The translations under genes and the position numbers were made by a program. DNA of 64,000 bases from Corynebacterium vitaeruminis (GTDB taxonomy: Bacteria > Actinomycetota > Actinomycetes > Mycobacteriales > Mycobacteriaceae), in the NCBI RefSeq assembly GCF_001054325.1, contig NZ_JVVM01000006.1, forward strand, positions 1 to 64,000, in the 5' to 3' direction. The stretch's first letter is position 1. Every line of letters begins with the position of its first letter. Positions 49,006 through 58,756 of the stretch are shown here, piece by piece. The notes beneath the pieces were generated by a model. The model had not been told where the DNA came from. It saw nothing but the letters and a program-made list of their open reading frames with translations, and did not search any database.

Positions 49006-52000
49006 ATGCCACGTCGCACAGACATCAACCACGTACTGGTTATCGGCTCCGGCCCGATTGTTATCGGTCAGGCCTGCGAGTTCGACTACTCCGGCACCCA
49101 GGCTTGCCGCGTGCTGCGCGAGGAGGGCCTGCGAGTCACGCTGGTCAACTCCAACCCGGCAACGATTATGACCGATCCGGAGTTCGCGGACTCCACCTAC
49201 ATCGAGCCGATTGAAACCAAGTACATCGAAAAGATCCTGGCCAAGGAAGCTGCAGAGGGCAATCCGATTGACGCTGTCCTAGCAACCCTCGGTGGCCAGA
49301 CTGCACTGAACGCAGCTATCCAGCTCGACCGCGAAGGCATTCTGGAGAAGTACAACGTCGAGCTGATCGGTGCTGATATTCCAGCCATTCAGCGCGGTGA
49401 GGACCGCCAGATGTTCAAGGACATCGTCGCCAAGATTGGTGGCGAGTCTGCTCGTTCTCGCGTCTGTCACAACATGGATGAAGTCCATGAGACTGTCGCT
49501 GAGCTCGGCCTGCCCGTCGTTGTGCGCCCGTCGTTCACCATGGGTGGTCTGGGCTCTGGTCTGGCCTTCAACCAGGAAGACCTGGAGCGGATTGCAGGTG
49601 GCGGCCTGGCCGCATCTCCCGAGGCCAATGTTCTGATTGAGGAGTCCATCCTCGGTTGGAAGGAATTTGAGCTCGAGCTCATGCGCGATGGCGACGATAA
49701 CGTCGTTGTTGTCTGCTCCATTGAAAACGTTGATGCCCTCGGTGTTCACACTGGTGACTCGGTGACTGTCGCTCCGTCGATGACTCTGACCGACCGCGAG
49801 TACCAGACCATGCGCGATCAGGGCATCGCTATTTTGCGCGAGGTCGGCGTCGACACCGGTGGCTGTAACATTCAGTTCGCCATCAATCCGCATGACGGCC
49901 GCATTATCACCATTGAGATGAACCCGCGCGTCTCCCGCTCGTCGGCCCTGGCCTCCAAGGCAACCGGCTTCCCGATTGCGAAAATCGCCGCCAAACTGGC
50001 TATCGGCTACACCCTCGATGAAATCACCAATGACATCACCGGTGAGACTCCGGCCGCGTTTGAGCCGGTGCAGGACTACGTGATTGTCAAGGCTCCACGC
50101 TTTGCTTTCGAGAAGTTCCCAGGTGCTGATGACACGCTGACCACCACCATGAAGTCCGTCGGTGAGGCCATGGCTATCGGGCGCAACTACATCGGTGCGC
50201 TCGGTAAGGTCATGCGCTCGCTGGAGAACAAGCCAGCTGGTTTCTGGACTGTTCCGGATGAGAACTTCGCAGGTGAGCGCGCAAACGATGTCAACGCTGT
50301 CCTCGAGGACTTGAAGCGTCCGACTGAAGGCCGCATTTACGACGTCGAGCTGGCTCAGCGCCTGGGTGCTTCCATCGAGCAGATTCACGACGCCTCCGGC
50401 CTGGATCCGTGGTTTATCGCCGAGATGGAAAACCTGCAGGATATTCGTAAGGCGCTTATCGACGCTCCGGTGCTGACCTCTGACCTGCTTCGTGAGGCCA
50501 AGTACTGGGGCCTGTCCGACGCTCAGATTGCTGCGCTGCGTCCGGAGTTGGCCGGGGAAGATGGCGTGCGCGAGTTGCGCTGGCGCCTGAACATCCACCC
50601 GGTATTCAAGACCGTCGATACCTGCTCCGCTGAGTTCGAAGCACAGACTCCGTACCACTACTCGGCCTACGAGCTGGACCCGGCTGCTGAGTCTGAGGTC
50701 GCTCCGCAAACCGAGAGGGAAAAGGTCATTATTCTCGGCTCCGGTCCGAACCGTATCGGCCAGGGCATTGAGTTCGACTACTCCTGCGTCCATGCTGCAC
50801 TGGAGCTCTCCCGCGTTGGCTACGAGACCGTCATGGTCAACTGCAACCCGGAAACCGTCTCCACCGACTACGACACCGCAGACCGTCTCTACTTCGAGCC
50901 GCTGACCTTCGAGGATGTCCTTGAGGTCTACCACGCTGAGAGCCAGTCCGGAAAGGTCGCAGGTGTTATTGTCCAGCTCGGTGGTCAGACTCCGCTGGGC
51001 CTGGCTGAGCGTCTGCAGGCCGCAGGTGTTCCGATTGTCGGCACCAGCCCGGAGGCCATCGACCTGGCTGAGGACCGTGGTGAGTTCGGCAAGGTCCTGG
51101 CTGAAGCCAACCTGCCGGCGCCGGAATTCGGTACCGCCACCTCGTTCGCAGAGGCTCGCCAGGTTGCCGCTGGAATCGGTTACCCGGTCCTGGTTCGTCC
51201 GTCCTACGTCCTGGGCGGCCGTGGCATGGAAATCGTCTACGACGAAGCCACTCTGGAGGATTACATCAACCGCGCTACCGAGCTTTCCAACGAGCATCCG
51301 GTACTGGTTGACCGCTTCCTGGACAGCGCTATCGAAATCGACGTCGATGCACTGTGCGATGGGGAAGAGGTCTACCTCGGTGGTGTCATGGAGCACATCG
51401 AGGAAGCCGGTATTCACTCCGGTGACTCCGCTTGTGCACTGCCTCCGATGACTCTGTCCGGTGGCATCATCGATAAGGTGCGTGAGTCCACCAAGGCACT
51501 GGCACACGGCATCGGCGTCAAGGGCCTGATGAACGTTCAGTACGCGCTGAAGGACGAGACGCTCTACGTCATTGAAGCCAACCCGCGCGCATCCCGCACC
51601 GTGCCGTTCGTGTCCAAGGCAACCTCGGTTCCGTTGGCGAAGGCCGCGTCCCGTGTCATGATGGGCGCCTCCATCGCAGAACTGCGCGAAGAGGGCATGA
51701 TCCCGTCCAACTTCGACGGTGGATCTCTGCCTGCCGACGCTCCGATTGCGGTTAAGGAAGCCGTCCTGCCGTTCAACCGCTTCCGCGACTTCGAGGGCCG
51801 CGCTCTCGATAGCCTGCTGAGCCCGGAGATGAAGTCCACCGGTGAGGTCATGGGCCTGGCCGACAACTTCGGTGCGGCATTCGCCAAGGGTGAGCTGGCC
51901 GGTTTCGGTGAATTGCCGACCGAGGGCACTGTCTTCGTCTCGCTGGCCAACCGCGACAAGCGCACCCTGGTCTTCCCGATTCTCACGCTAGCCGATATGG

Positions 52001-52365
52001 GCTTCCGCATTCTGGCAACGGAAGGTACTGCGGGCATGCTGCGTCGCAACGGTGTTGAATGTGAGATCGTCGCAAAGCGCACGACTGACTCCGACGCACC
52101 GGCTGACGAGCGCGACATTGTCGACATGATCCGCGACGGCGAGGTTGACATCATCATCAACACCCCGTCCGGTTCTGCAGGTGCTCGCTCCGACGGATAC
52201 GAGATTCGCGCCGCTGCCGTGAGCCAGGGCGTCACCTGTGTGACCACTGCACAGGGTGCTGTCGCTGCGCTGCAGGGCATTCTGGCGCTGCGGGGCGGCG
52301 AGATGAGCGTCAAGGCGCTGCAGGAACTCCACCCGGCAGAACTGGCTGCTCGGGAGCAGGCCTAA
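49006..52365 (+). CDS. carB: Carbamoyl-phosphate synthase large subunit
   Basis: 1119 residues. The two homologous ATP-grasp halves each start with a GSGP motif ([26 protein letters not shown] near residue 13; [24 protein letters not shown] near 580). [15 protein letters not shown] and [15 protein letters not shown] mark the phosphate-binding loops. The C-terminal MGS-like allosteric domain contains [22 protein letters not shown] and [22 protein letters not shown]. It makes carbamoyl phosphate for pyrimidines and arginine. pyrF starts one base after the stop. Confidence 0.97.
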   Translation: MPRRTDINHVLVIGSGPIVIGQACEFDYSGTQACRVLREEGLRVTLVNSNPATIMTDPEFADSTYIEPIETKYIEKILAKEAAEGNPIDAVLATLGGQTALNAAIQLDREGILEKYNVELIGADIPAIQRGEDRQMFKDIVAKIGGESARSRVCHNMDEVHETVAELGLPVVVRPSFTMGGLGSGLAFNQEDLERIAGGGLAASPEANVLIEESILGWKEFELELMRDGDDNVVVVCSIENVDALGVHTGDSVTVAPSMTLTDREYQTMRDQGIAILREVGVDTGGCNIQFAINPHDGRIITIEMNPRVSRSSALASKATGFPIAKIAAKLAIGYTLDEITNDITGETPAAFEPVQDYVIVKAPRFAFEKFPGADDTLTTTMKSVGEAMAIGRNYIGALGKVMRSLENKPAGFWTVPDENFAGERANDVNAVLEDLKRPTEGRIYDVELAQRLGASIEQIHDASGLDPWFIAEMENLQDIRKALIDAPVLTSDLLREAKYWGLSDAQIAALRPELAGEDGVRELRWRLNIHPVFKTVDTCSAEFEAQTPYHYSAYELDPAAESEVAPQTEREKVIILGSGPNRIGQGIEFDYSCVHAALELSRVGYETVMVNCNPETVSTDYDTADRLYFEPLTFEDVLEVYHAESQSGKVAGVIVQLGGQTPLGLAERLQAAGVPIVGTSPEAIDLAEDRGEFGKVLAEANLPAPEFGTATSFAEARQVAAGIGYPVLVRPSYVLGGRGMEIVYDEATLEDYINRATELSNEHPVLVDRFLDSAIEIDVDALCDGEEVYLGGVMEHIEEAGIHSGDSACALPPMTLSGGIIDKVRESTKALAHGIGVKGLMNVQYALKDETLYVIEANPRASRTVPFVSKATSVPLAKAASRVMMGASIAELREEGMIPSNFDGGSLPADAPIAVKEAVLPFNRFRDFEGRALDSLLSPEMKSTGEVMGLADNFGAAFAKGELAGFGELPTEGTVFVSLANRDKRTLVFPILTLADMGFRILATEGTAGMLRRNGVECEIVAKRTTDSDAPADERDIVDMIRDGEVDIIINTPSGSAGARSDGYEIRAAAVSQGVTCVTTAQGAVAALQGILALRGGEMSVKALQELHPAELAAREQA

Positions 52366-52366
52366 C

Positions 52367-53236
52367 ATGACCGCGAAGGCTGGAGATTCCACAGTGAAGA
52401 CCGTCAAGGGTTTCGGCGATCGCCTCAGTGATGTTGTCGCCGAGCGCGGCCGACTCTGTGTGGGCATCGACCCGCACCCGGGGCTGCTGGATGCTTGGCA
52501 TTTGCCGCACACGGCAGAAGGCTTGGAGCGCTTTGCCGCCACATGTGTCGAGGCGTTTGGTGACATTGTTGCCGTCGTCAAGCCGCAGGTAGCGTTCTTC
52601 GAGGCCTACGGGTCCAAGGGCTTTGCGGTTCTGGAGCGGACGTTGGCGGACCTAAAGGATGCCGGTGCGTTGTCGATTGCCGACGCTAAGCGGGGCGATA
52701 TCGGTTCGACGATGGCAGCGTACGCGGAGGCCTGGCTGTCGGATAGCTCGCCACTGGCTGCCGACGCGCTGACGGTCTCTCCGTACCTCGGCTTCGGGGC
52801 GCTTGATCCGGCTGTTTCGTTAGCGCTGAAGAACGGACGCGGTTTGTTTGTGCTGGCCGCAACCTCCAATCCGGAAGGTGCGTCCGTGCAGAAGGCGACA
52901 GTTTCGGGTGAAAGCCTCGCTCAGACGATGGTCGACCAGGCCGCCGCGATTAATGCTCGCCAGATTAACACTGGTGCGCGCGCTGGCAGCATTGGCGTCG
53001 TCGTTGGCGCAACGCTTGACGACGCCCCGGTGCTCAGTGATCTGCGCGGTCCTATCCTCATGCCCGGTGTGGGAGCTCAGGGCGGAACCCCGGCAGATGT
53101 AGATCGTCTGGCAGGGGAGTCAAGAGGGCTTGCGCTGCCGAATATCTCCCGTGCGATTCTCTCGGCCGGACCCGATGTCGCGGCGCTGCGGCGCGCAACT
53201 GTAGAAGCCGCAGCTCCATTCCTTACCGAGAATTAG
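52367..53236 (+). CDS. pyrF: Orotidine 5'-phosphate decarboxylase (type 2)
   Basis: 289 residues. [17 protein letters not shown] near the start and the catalytic D-x-K-x2-D array in [21 protein letters not shown] identify the long type 2 form found in actinobacteria. [16 protein letters not shown] and [18 protein letters not shown] complete the barrel. It decarboxylates OMP to UMP. It is the last gene of the operon, and a strong terminator follows 22 bp downstream. pyrD and pyrE are not in the window. Confidence 0.95.
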   Translation: MTAKAGDSTVKTVKGFGDRLSDVVAERGRLCVGIDPHPGLLDAWHLPHTAEGLERFAATCVEAFGDIVAVVKPQVAFFEAYGSKGFAVLERTLADLKDAGALSIADAKRGDIGSTMAAYAEAWLSDSSPLAADALTVSPYLGFGALDPAVSLALKNGRGLFVLAATSNPEGASVQKATVSGESLAQTMVDQAAAINARQINTGARAGSIGVVVGATLDDAPVLSDLRGPILMPGVGAQGGTPADVDRLAGESRGLALPNISRAILSAGPDVAALRRATVEAAAPFLTEN

Positions 53237-53257
53237 CGACAGTTCGTCTAATCCTCT

Positions 53258-53303
53258 GAAGCCCGCAGGGCCTGCCCAGTAAGCAGGTATCCCTGCGGGC
53301 TTC
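53258..53303 (+). terminator. Terminator of the pyr operon
   Basis: GAAGCCCGCAGGG (53258-53270) is perfectly complementary to CCCTGCGGGCTTC (53291-53303), and CCTGC/GCAGG (53271-53275, 53283-53287) extends the stem inward. It closes the pyrR-pyrF transcript; the T run on the 3' side is short. Confidence 0.85.
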
Positions 53304-53476
53304 CTGCGTATCTAATGGTGAGTGTTTTGACACGTTAAAAATATATTGCAAACAATTTGGGATTAATAATAAATGTGTTTATTAATCATTGTTGCTAGTG
53401 GGACAACGTGTTATAAACAGCTTAAGACAATTACGTCAATTCCGGAGTCAATTGAAGAGCGGAGTGTTAAATATAT
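53304..53476. other. AT-rich intergenic segment, probably imported
   Basis: From about 53330 the base composition changes sharply to A/T-rich runs such as AAAAATATATTGCAAAC and ATTAATAATAAATG, unlike all the flanking core genes. No intact gene is seen. TTGCAA at 53347-53352 with a downstream TAATAA could be a promoter for the interrupted phospholipase-like gene that follows. No transposase, direct repeat pair or tRNA end is visible. Confidence 0.5.
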
Positions 53477-54022
53477 AGAAAGTGCATTAATGCATTGTGT
53501 GCATCATTAATAGGGTTTGTAGACCTTTTACCTGTATCTAATGCAAATGCCGAGGTCTAAGACGACTACAGGACAGGAGCATTTGCAACCGAGAAGGAAA
53601 TTTCTGCTGCTAACTCGCAATACTCGGTAGATAGCGATGGAGGCAAGCGTTTTGATAGTAAAGCCGCAGAAGACGCCGGGGTAGACATAAATATCATCAA
53701 CGTTGGGCTAGTCTACATTGAAATGTTGGCAGATGAAGTTAGTGGCCATAATCCGCATACTCGCTTGGCAAATCCATTAAATAGGTGGCGATAGTGCGGA
53801 AAATACAATTCCCGCCCCGGCGAGCCGTTAAATTCGGCAGACGAAGCATGTAGGCGCCACGATAAATGCCTATCTGCTGGTACTTCTGCCTGTTGGTGTG
53901 ATTCGCAGCTTGTTTACGACCTTCGTCGCATTCGGGACAAATATTCTGGTGCCGATCGCGTTTATATCGAGGCGGCGATTCAGGCTGTGCCCCGATATCA
54001 CGGCTGCCCGATTCCTGGGTGA
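53477..54022 (+). pseudogene. Secreted phospholipase A2-like protein, interrupted by two in-frame stops
   Basis: One frame (codons starting at 53477, ending with TGA at 54020) has no frameshift but is broken by TAA 53558-53560 and TAG 53792-53794. Block 1 (to 53557) reads like a signal peptide: basic RK, a hydrophobic stretch, then SNANA. Block 2 (53561-53791) is a polar 77-residue segment. Block 3 (53795-54019) starts CGKYN and contains DEACRRHDKC at 53840-53869, the C-x2-H-D-x-C active site of phospholipase A2 enzymes, followed by CWCDSQL (53891-53911), the usual paired-Cys helix. Six Cys suit disulfides of an exported enzyme. Catalytic His and Asp are intact. No standard start codon with a ribosome binding site is evident, so the true 5' end is unclear. 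It is most simply a decaying pseudogene; sequencing error or stop readthrough are alternatives. Confidence 0.72.
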
Positions 54023-54074
54023 TCTCGAACGGAACGATTCAGCCGTCTTATTCAAGGGGAGGAACGGAGGAATA

Positions 54075-54341
54075 ATGGTCAAGAACAAGACACGACAGCC
54101 CGCAGAGTGGATTGCTTGGGTGGCGGCCGCATTCGGGTGGTTATGCTCGGCGTTTGTGTGGTCATCTGGTGGCCCTGAACAACGAGTGGTCAGCATCGTA
54201 TCTACGGTAATGGTACTGATAGTGACGATAACGATCGCAGCTATCGCAGTGGCAAGGAAAAGCTCGGCGTTAGGCGTACTTGCGCTGGTTCCCTTGCTTT
54301 CGCCCTTACTCATTCTTTTTGCATCGTTTGCTAGCTGGTGA
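54075..54341 (+). CDS. Small three-helix membrane protein, unknown function
   Basis: 88 residues from ATG 54075 with GGAGG four bases upstream and a second AGGGGAGG slightly further. The frame is open upstream to a GTG at 53898, but that stretch overlaps the phospholipase-like frame and is unlikely to be used. Three hydrophobic segments are predicted by eye: about 11-30 (EWIAWVAAAFGWLCSAFVW), 38-60 and 66-86, with a short basic N-terminus and an ARKSS loop. I recognise no family. It starts 52 bp after the phospholipase-like frame, so it could be a partner or immunity protein for that exported lipase; this is inference from position only. Confidence 0.6.
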   Translation: MVKNKTRQPAEWIAWVAAAFGWLCSAFVWSSGGPEQRVVSIVSTVMVLIVTITIAAIAVARKSSALGVLALVPLLSPLLILFASFASW

Positions 54342-54688
54342 TTAAGGCGCATATCTTACGGACGCGACCACCTGGGAATTCATTCATAGTGGCATACGCA
54401 GCGAACTGCCACTGCATCAGGGACATTTCATACAAAAACCGTGGTCAATTTCCATTCTCCTGGGCAAACGGTGCTACAATCGCCGGAGTTGGTTGACCAC
54501 GACCGAAAGGTGGGGCGGATTAAGCCCTGGTGTGATTTTTATCGACACCCCGTCAGCATTTGCTCCAACAAGCGGCAAGTGCGGTACGGTCTCCAATCGT
54601 TAAGCACGGTCTCGGTGCCGCCGCAGGTGGACGTAAGACTCGTGCTAGTAAATAAGAAGCTAACCAATCTATTTTTACGGAGGAACAC
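54342..54688 (+). promoter_or_regulatory. Intergenic region upstream of mihF
   Basis: About 347 bases separate the small membrane protein gene from mihF. An 88-residue open frame (54441-54707) crosses the mihF start and has no ribosome binding site or domain, so it is not called. The mihF promoter should lie here, but no single box stands out. ACGGAGGAA at 54677-54685 is the mihF ribosome binding site. Confidence 0.4.
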
Positions 54689-55015
54689 GTGGCCCTTCCG
54701 CAGTTGACCCCGGAGCAGCGTGCAGCAGCACTCGAGAAGGCAGCTCAGGCCCGCAAGGTGCGCGCAGAGCTCAAGGATAAGCTGAAGCGTGGCGCTATCG
54801 ACCTGCCAGAGGTTCTCAAGCAGGCTGATGAGAACGAGATCATCGGCAAGATGAAGGTCTCCGCTCTGCTCGAGGCTCTGCCGAAGGTCGGCAAGGTCAA
54901 GGCACAGGACATCATGAATGACCTGGAGATTGCTCAGACCCGCCGCCTGCGTGGCCTGGGTGACCGTCAGCGTCGTGCTCTCCTTGAGCGCTTCGGCTAC
55001 GCAGTGGAGGACTAG
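54689..55015 (+). CDS. mihF: Actinobacterial integration host factor MihF
   Basis: 108 residues with a GTG start after ACGGAGGAA. The Ala/Lys-rich helical N-terminus ([22 protein letters not shown]) is followed by the helix-two-turn-helix DNA-binding core ([48 protein letters not shown]). It is a nucleoid-associated protein specific to actinobacteria, unrelated to E. coli IHF, and is essential in mycobacteria. It lies upstream of gmk, as usual. Confidence 0.95.
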   Translation: MALPQLTPEQRAAALEKAAQARKVRAELKDKLKRGAIDLPEVLKQADENEIIGKMKVSALLEALPKVGKVKAQDIMNDLEIAQTRRLRGLGDRQRRALLERFGYAVED

Positions 55016-55020
55016 TCGCT

Positions 55021-55593
55021 GTGGCCGGGAATGAAAACGGTCAGTTGGTAGTCCTCGCCGGCCCCGCCGGTGTGGGAAAGTCCACTGTTGTCAGTCGGCT
55101 CCGTGCCGAGGTTCCCGGACTGTACTTCAGCGTTTCCATGACCACCCGAGCCGCTCGGCCGGGCGAGGTCGATGGCCGCGACTATTTCTTCGTGAGCCCG
55201 GAGAAGTTCCAAGAGCATATTGACGCCGGTGAGATGCTCGAGTGGGCCGATATCCACGGAGGTCTGCAGCGTTCGGGTACGCCGCGTGGCCCGGTGGACG
55301 AAGCTCTCGCAGAGGGACGTCCGGTACTCGTTGAGGTAGATTTGGCGGGTGCCCGTTCCATTCGCAAGGTAGCGCCGGATGCTCATCTGCTGTTCTTGGC
55401 TCCGCCAAGCTGGGAAATTCTCGTTAACAGGCTCACTGGCCGTGGCACGGAAACCGAGGCGCAAGTCAAGCGTCGCCTGGAAACCGCACGCGTGGAAATG
55501 GATGCTCAGCACGAGTTCGATGAGGTCGTTATCAACGACAGTGTCGATGAGGCGGTTGCAGCCATTGCTCGAGCGCTGACGGCTGGAAAGTAA
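55021..55593 (+). CDS. gmk: Guanylate kinase
   Basis: 190 residues with a GTG start 5 bp after mihF. The P-loop is [13 protein letters not shown]. The GMP-binding segment [27 protein letters not shown] has the conserved Ser/Thr/Arg/Tyr residues, and [12 protein letters not shown] and [19 protein letters not shown] belong to the core and lid. It phosphorylates GMP to GDP. A probable terminator follows. Confidence 0.96.
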   Translation: MAGNENGQLVVLAGPAGVGKSTVVSRLRAEVPGLYFSVSMTTRAARPGEVDGRDYFFVSPEKFQEHIDAGEMLEWADIHGGLQRSGTPRGPVDEALAEGRPVLVEVDLAGARSIRKVAPDAHLLFLAPPSWEILVNRLTGRGTETEAQVKRRLETARVEMDAQHEFDEVVINDSVDEAVAAIARALTAGK

Positions 55594-55642
55594 CAGGGCA
55601 GCTCCGCATCATCGATAGTAGGAACCGCTTACAAGCCATCGC

Positions 55643-55666
55643 GTCGCTCTAGCGACAGCAGTTTTT
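55643..55666 (+). terminator. Likely terminator between gmk and rpoZ
   Basis: GTCGC (55643-55647) pairs with GCGAC (55652-55656) around TCTA, followed after five bases by TTTTT (55662-55666). The stem is short, so read-through into rpoZ is likely to be partial. Confidence 0.55.
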
Positions 55667-55709
55667 ATTATCACCTAGTAACTCACGTTCTATTGAGGAA
55701 AGATTTCTC

Positions 55710-55988
55710 GTGACCCAGGAAAATACCGCCACCGAGGCAGTGTTCGACCCGCCGATTGGTATTACCAATCCGCCAATCGATGAGCTGCTTGATAAGGCTT
55801 CTTCGAAGTACGCTCTGGCTATCTTCGCTGCCAAGCGCGCACGTCAGATTAATGACTACTACCAGCAGATCGACGAAGGCATGCTGGAGTACGTTGGTCC
55901 GCTGGTAACTCCGGGGGTCGCTGAGAAGCCTCTGTCCATCGCTCTTCGTGAAATCAACGCTGGTCTGCTGGACCACACTGAGGGCTAG
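55710..55988 (+). CDS. rpoZ: RNA polymerase omega subunit
   Basis: 92 residues with a GTG start after GAGGAAAG. It begins with an acidic N-terminus and has [35 protein letters not shown], the omega core that wraps the beta' C-terminus, then [13 protein letters not shown]. It stabilises beta' in the core enzyme. The gmk-rpoZ-coaBC order is conserved. Confidence 0.95.
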   Translation: MTQENTATEAVFDPPIGITNPPIDELLDKASSKYALAIFAAKRARQINDYYQQIDEGMLEYVGPLVTPGVAEKPLSIALREINAGLLDHTEG

Positions 55989-56015
55989 AGCATTTCCTTA
56001 AGGGGAGATATCTGT

Positions 56016-57296
56016 ATGCATGCCGCCGGTAATGCTGACGTATCCGAATGTTTAAAGGTTGTCGTCGGGGTTACCGGCGGCATTGCCGCGTATAAGGCCG
56101 CACACGTCGTCCGTGGATTCAAAGAACTAGGTCACGACGTTCGCGTCGTTCCCACCGAGTCTGCATTGAACTTCGTGGGTGCGGCCACCTTCGAGGCGCT
56201 ATCTGGTAACCCGGTCTCGACTACGGTTTTTGATGCAGTCGATGAAGTCCAGCACGTTCGAGTAGGTCAGGAGGCCGACCTCGTCGTCGTGGTTCCCGCG
56301 ACAGCCGACTTCATGGCTCGCGCCGCACATGGGCGTGCCGACGACCTGCTCACCGCAACACTGCTTGTGGCTACCTGCCCGGTGGTGCTGGCCCCTGCTA
56401 TGCACACCGAGATGTGGAACCATCCAGCTACCCGAGATAACGTGGCGACTCTCCGTCGCCACGGCACTATTGTGCTCGATCCAGCCCATGGTCGCTTGAC
56501 TGGCAAGGACACTGGTCCAGGTCGTCTTCCCGAGCCGGAGCAGATTGTTTCGCTGGCATTGGCGGCGGTCGAGAATCCACGCCATTTCCGCCGTGATTTC
56601 GAAGGCGTGCGTGTCATGATTACTGCCGGTGGCACCCGCGAAGCCATCGATCCAGTGCGTTTTATCGGCAATCACTCATCTGGCCGCCAAGGCTTTGCAC
56701 TCGCCGAGATGGCCGCTCAGCGTGGCGCCGAAGTCACTGTCGTGGCAGGCCACACCGATCAGTTGCCGACCCCGCTGGGCACAAATGTTGTGAAGGTGGA
56801 CTCCGCATTAGAGATGGCCGAGGCTACCTACGAGCACGCCAAGCTGGCCGATGTCTGCATTTTCGCGGCTGCCGTCGCAGACTTCCGTCCGGCATCAGCC
56901 GCGGGGTCGAAGATGAAGAAGGGTGTCGCAGATGACGCTTTGAGCAACATTCAGCTCGTGGAGAACCCGGACATTCTGGCCACCACTGTGCAGCGTCGTA
57001 AAGCAGGCGAAATTTCGGCGGCCACGACGATGGTGGGTTTTGCGGCTGAGACGGGCGACGAAACGACGACGCCGCTCGAGCTCGCGAAACAGAAGATTGT
57101 CCGCAAGGGCTGCGATTTGCTCATGTGTAATGACGTCTCAGGTGGCCAGACTTTCGGCGCGACAGATAATGTCGGTTGGTTGTTATCGCTCAACGGCGAG
57201 CAGTGGGGTGTGCCGCGGGGCTCGAAGTTCTCGGTAGCTGGTTCGATTTTGGATGCAGTTTCCGAGCTGCGCCAGGAATCTCAGCCAGCGGAATAG
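56016..57296 (+). CDS. coaBC: Bifunctional phosphopantothenoylcysteine decarboxylase / synthase
   Basis: 426 residues with ATG after AAGGGGAG. The N-terminal flavin CoaC domain has VVGVTGGIAAYKAAHVVRGF, VVPATADFMARAAHGRADDLLT and PAMHTEMW with the catalytic His region. The C-terminal CoaB domain has VMITAGGTREAIDPVRFIGNHSSGRQGFALAEMA. Two steps of coenzyme A synthesis follow: Cys ligation to phosphopantothenate using CTP, then decarboxylation. One copy of the recurrent 11-mer lies at 56994-57004. Confidence 0.95.
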   Translation: MHAAGNADVSECLKVVVGVTGGIAAYKAAHVVRGFKELGHDVRVVPTESALNFVGAATFEALSGNPVSTTVFDAVDEVQHVRVGQEADLVVVVPATADFMARAAHGRADDLLTATLLVATCPVVLAPAMHTEMWNHPATRDNVATLRRHGTIVLDPAHGRLTGKDTGPGRLPEPEQIVSLALAAVENPRHFRRDFEGVRVMITAGGTREAIDPVRFIGNHSSGRQGFALAEMAAQRGAEVTVVAGHTDQLPTPLGTNVVKVDSALEMAEATYEHAKLADVCIFAAAVADFRPASAAGSKMKKGVADDALSNIQLVENPDILATTVQRRKAGEISAATTMVGFAAETGDETTTPLELAKQKIVRKGCDLLMCNDVSGGQTFGATDNVGWLLSLNGEQWGVPRGSKFSVAGSILDAVSELRQESQPAE

Positions 57297-57331
57297 TTTA
57301 ATCTGGTGTCGTTTCACCAGTTTAGAAGGGG

Positions 57332-57460
57332 ACGGTGGGGCCTTGGTGCATCAACTGAACCGCTTGGTCTATAATTATTAAATCAAGCGAAAATCCCCAC
57401 CGTGGCAAGTTCGCACCGTGCGGAGTACGCTCGGCTGAGCAGCTAACCCACAGGGTGGGG
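57332..57460 (+). promoter_or_regulatory. metK leader with mutually exclusive inverted repeats
   Basis: Segment A ACGGTGGGG (57332-57340) is perfectly complementary to segment B CCCCACCGT (57395-57403). B also pairs, as TCCCCACC (57394-57401), with segment C GGTGGGGA (57454-57461). A:B and B:C cannot form together. The 52 bases between B and C contain a small hairpin GCTC/GAGC at 57429-57440. This is the layout of a switching leader, but it matches no riboswitch class that I recognise. Confidence 0.45.
57370..57375 (+). promoter_or_regulatory. Consensus -10 box upstream of metK
   Basis: A perfect TATAAT lies 115 bases before the metK GTG. TTGGTG at 57343-57348 is a possible -35, but the 21 bp spacing is long. 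If active, the transcript would start near 57382 and carry about 108 bases of leader, including the B:C stem. Confidence 0.5.
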
Positions 57461-57489
57461 AAATAATCTAGAAGGAAGTTGTACTGCTC

Positions 57490-58707
57490 GTGGCCTCAAA
57501 TCTTCGGCTTTTTTCCAGTGAATCTGTTACCGAGGGGCACCCGGATAAGATTTGCGACTCGATTTCGGATTCCATCCTCGACGCCATGCTCGCGCAGGAC
57601 TCCGAATCGATGGTCGCCGTGGAAACCGTGGTGACCACCGGTTTAGTCCATGTCGTCGGTGAGGTTCGCACCAAGAGCTACGTCGATATTCCCGGCATTG
57701 TCCGGAGCCGCCTGAAGGAGATCGGTTTTGATTCGTCAGAAAAGGGTTTCGACGGCAAGACCTGTGGGGTCTCCATTTCAATTGGTGAGCAGTCCTCGGA
57801 CATCAACGACGGTGTGACTACCTCGCTCGAAGCACGCAGCTCGGACGGTGAAGTTGAAGCAGAAGATCTTAAGGGCGCTGGCGACCAGGGTCTGATGTTC
57901 GGTTACGCCACCAACGAAACCCCCGAATACATGCCGCTGCCGATTGCACTGGCGCACCGCCTTGCTCGCCGCTTGACGCAGGTACGCAAGGAGGGCATCG
58001 TCCCATCGCTCCGTCCAGACGGTAAGACCCAGGTCACCTTCGCTTACGACGAGGACAATAACCCGGTGTACCTGGACACCGTTGTGGTCTCTACGCAGCA
58101 CGACCCGGATGTGAGCCAGGAATGGGTTACCGAGCAGGTCAAAACTCATGTGGTCGACTGGGTTCTCGACGACGCTGACCTGCGCGAGCGCTTCGTTACC
58201 GACGAGTTGAAGCTGCTGGTTAACCCTTCCGGCCAGTTTATTATTGGCGGTCCGATGGGTGATGCTGGCCTGACCGGCCGTAAGATTATTGTCGACACTT
58301 ACGGTGGTATGGCTCGTCACGGTGGTGGTGCATTCTCGGGTAAGGATCCGTCAAAGGTGGATCGCTCCGGCGCTTATGCCACCCGCTGGGTTGCAAAGAA
58401 CGCCGTGGCCGCAGGTCTGGCTGACCGCCTTGAAATTCAGGTAGCTTACGCTATCGGCCGTGCTCGTCCAGTTGGCCTCTACGTCGACTCCTTCGGCACC
58501 GGTCACGTTTCGGACGACATCATCCGCGAGGCTATTAACAAGGTCTTCGATCTCCGACCGGCCGCCATCATCCGCGACCTGGACTTGCTGCGCCCGATCT
58601 ACGCGCAAACCTCCACCTACGGCCACTTCGGCCGTACCGACTTGGACCTGCCGTGGGAACGTCTCGACCGCGTTGATGAACTCCGAGCAGCCGCTGGCCT
58701 GGGATAA
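57490..58707 (+). CDS. metK: S-adenosylmethionine synthetase
   Basis: 405 residues with a GTG start; AGAAGGAA lies 12 bases upstream. Signatures are [41 protein letters not shown] (ATP motif), [40 protein letters not shown], and conserved Lys/Asp around the active site. It makes SAM from methionine and ATP as a tetramer. The long structured leader suggests post-initiation control. The gene lies between coaBC and priA. Confidence 0.97.
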   Translation: MASNLRLFSSESVTEGHPDKICDSISDSILDAMLAQDSESMVAVETVVTTGLVHVVGEVRTKSYVDIPGIVRSRLKEIGFDSSEKGFDGKTCGVSISIGEQSSDINDGVTTSLEARSSDGEVEAEDLKGAGDQGLMFGYATNETPEYMPLPIALAHRLARRLTQVRKEGIVPSLRPDGKTQVTFAYDEDNNPVYLDTVVVSTQHDPDVSQEWVTEQVKTHVVDWVLDDADLRERFVTDELKLLVNPSGQFIIGGPMGDAGLTGRKIIVDTYGGMARHGGGAFSGKDPSKVDRSGAYATRWVAKNAVAAGLADRLEIQVAYAIGRARPVGLYVDSFGTGHVSDDIIREAINKVFDLRPAAIIRDLDLLRPIYAQTSTYGHFGRTDLDLPWERLDRVDELRAAAGLG

Positions 58708-58756
58708 TTGACTCCCTTCAACATCGCTGGAGGATGGGGAAGTAGAGTAAGACTCT

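Noticed and set aside
53898..54074. Upstream GTG extension of the small membrane protein gene
   Set aside because: It overlaps the phospholipase-like frame, which has the recognisable active-site motifs there, and has no ribosome binding site; the ATG at 54075 has GGAGG.
53870..54352. Minus-strand 160-codon open frame over the phospholipase-like and membrane protein genes
   Set aside because: It has Ser/Thr/Arg-biased composition with no domain or ribosome binding site, and fits a shadow of the + strand frames.
54441..54707. 88-codon + strand open frame upstream of mihF
   Set aside because: It overlaps the well-supported mihF start, and has no ribosome binding site or recognisable domain.
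57394..57461. Known SAM riboswitch classes in the metK leader
   Set aside because: The conserved cores of SAM-I and SAM-IV that I know do not line up with this sequence; only the competing repeats are reported.
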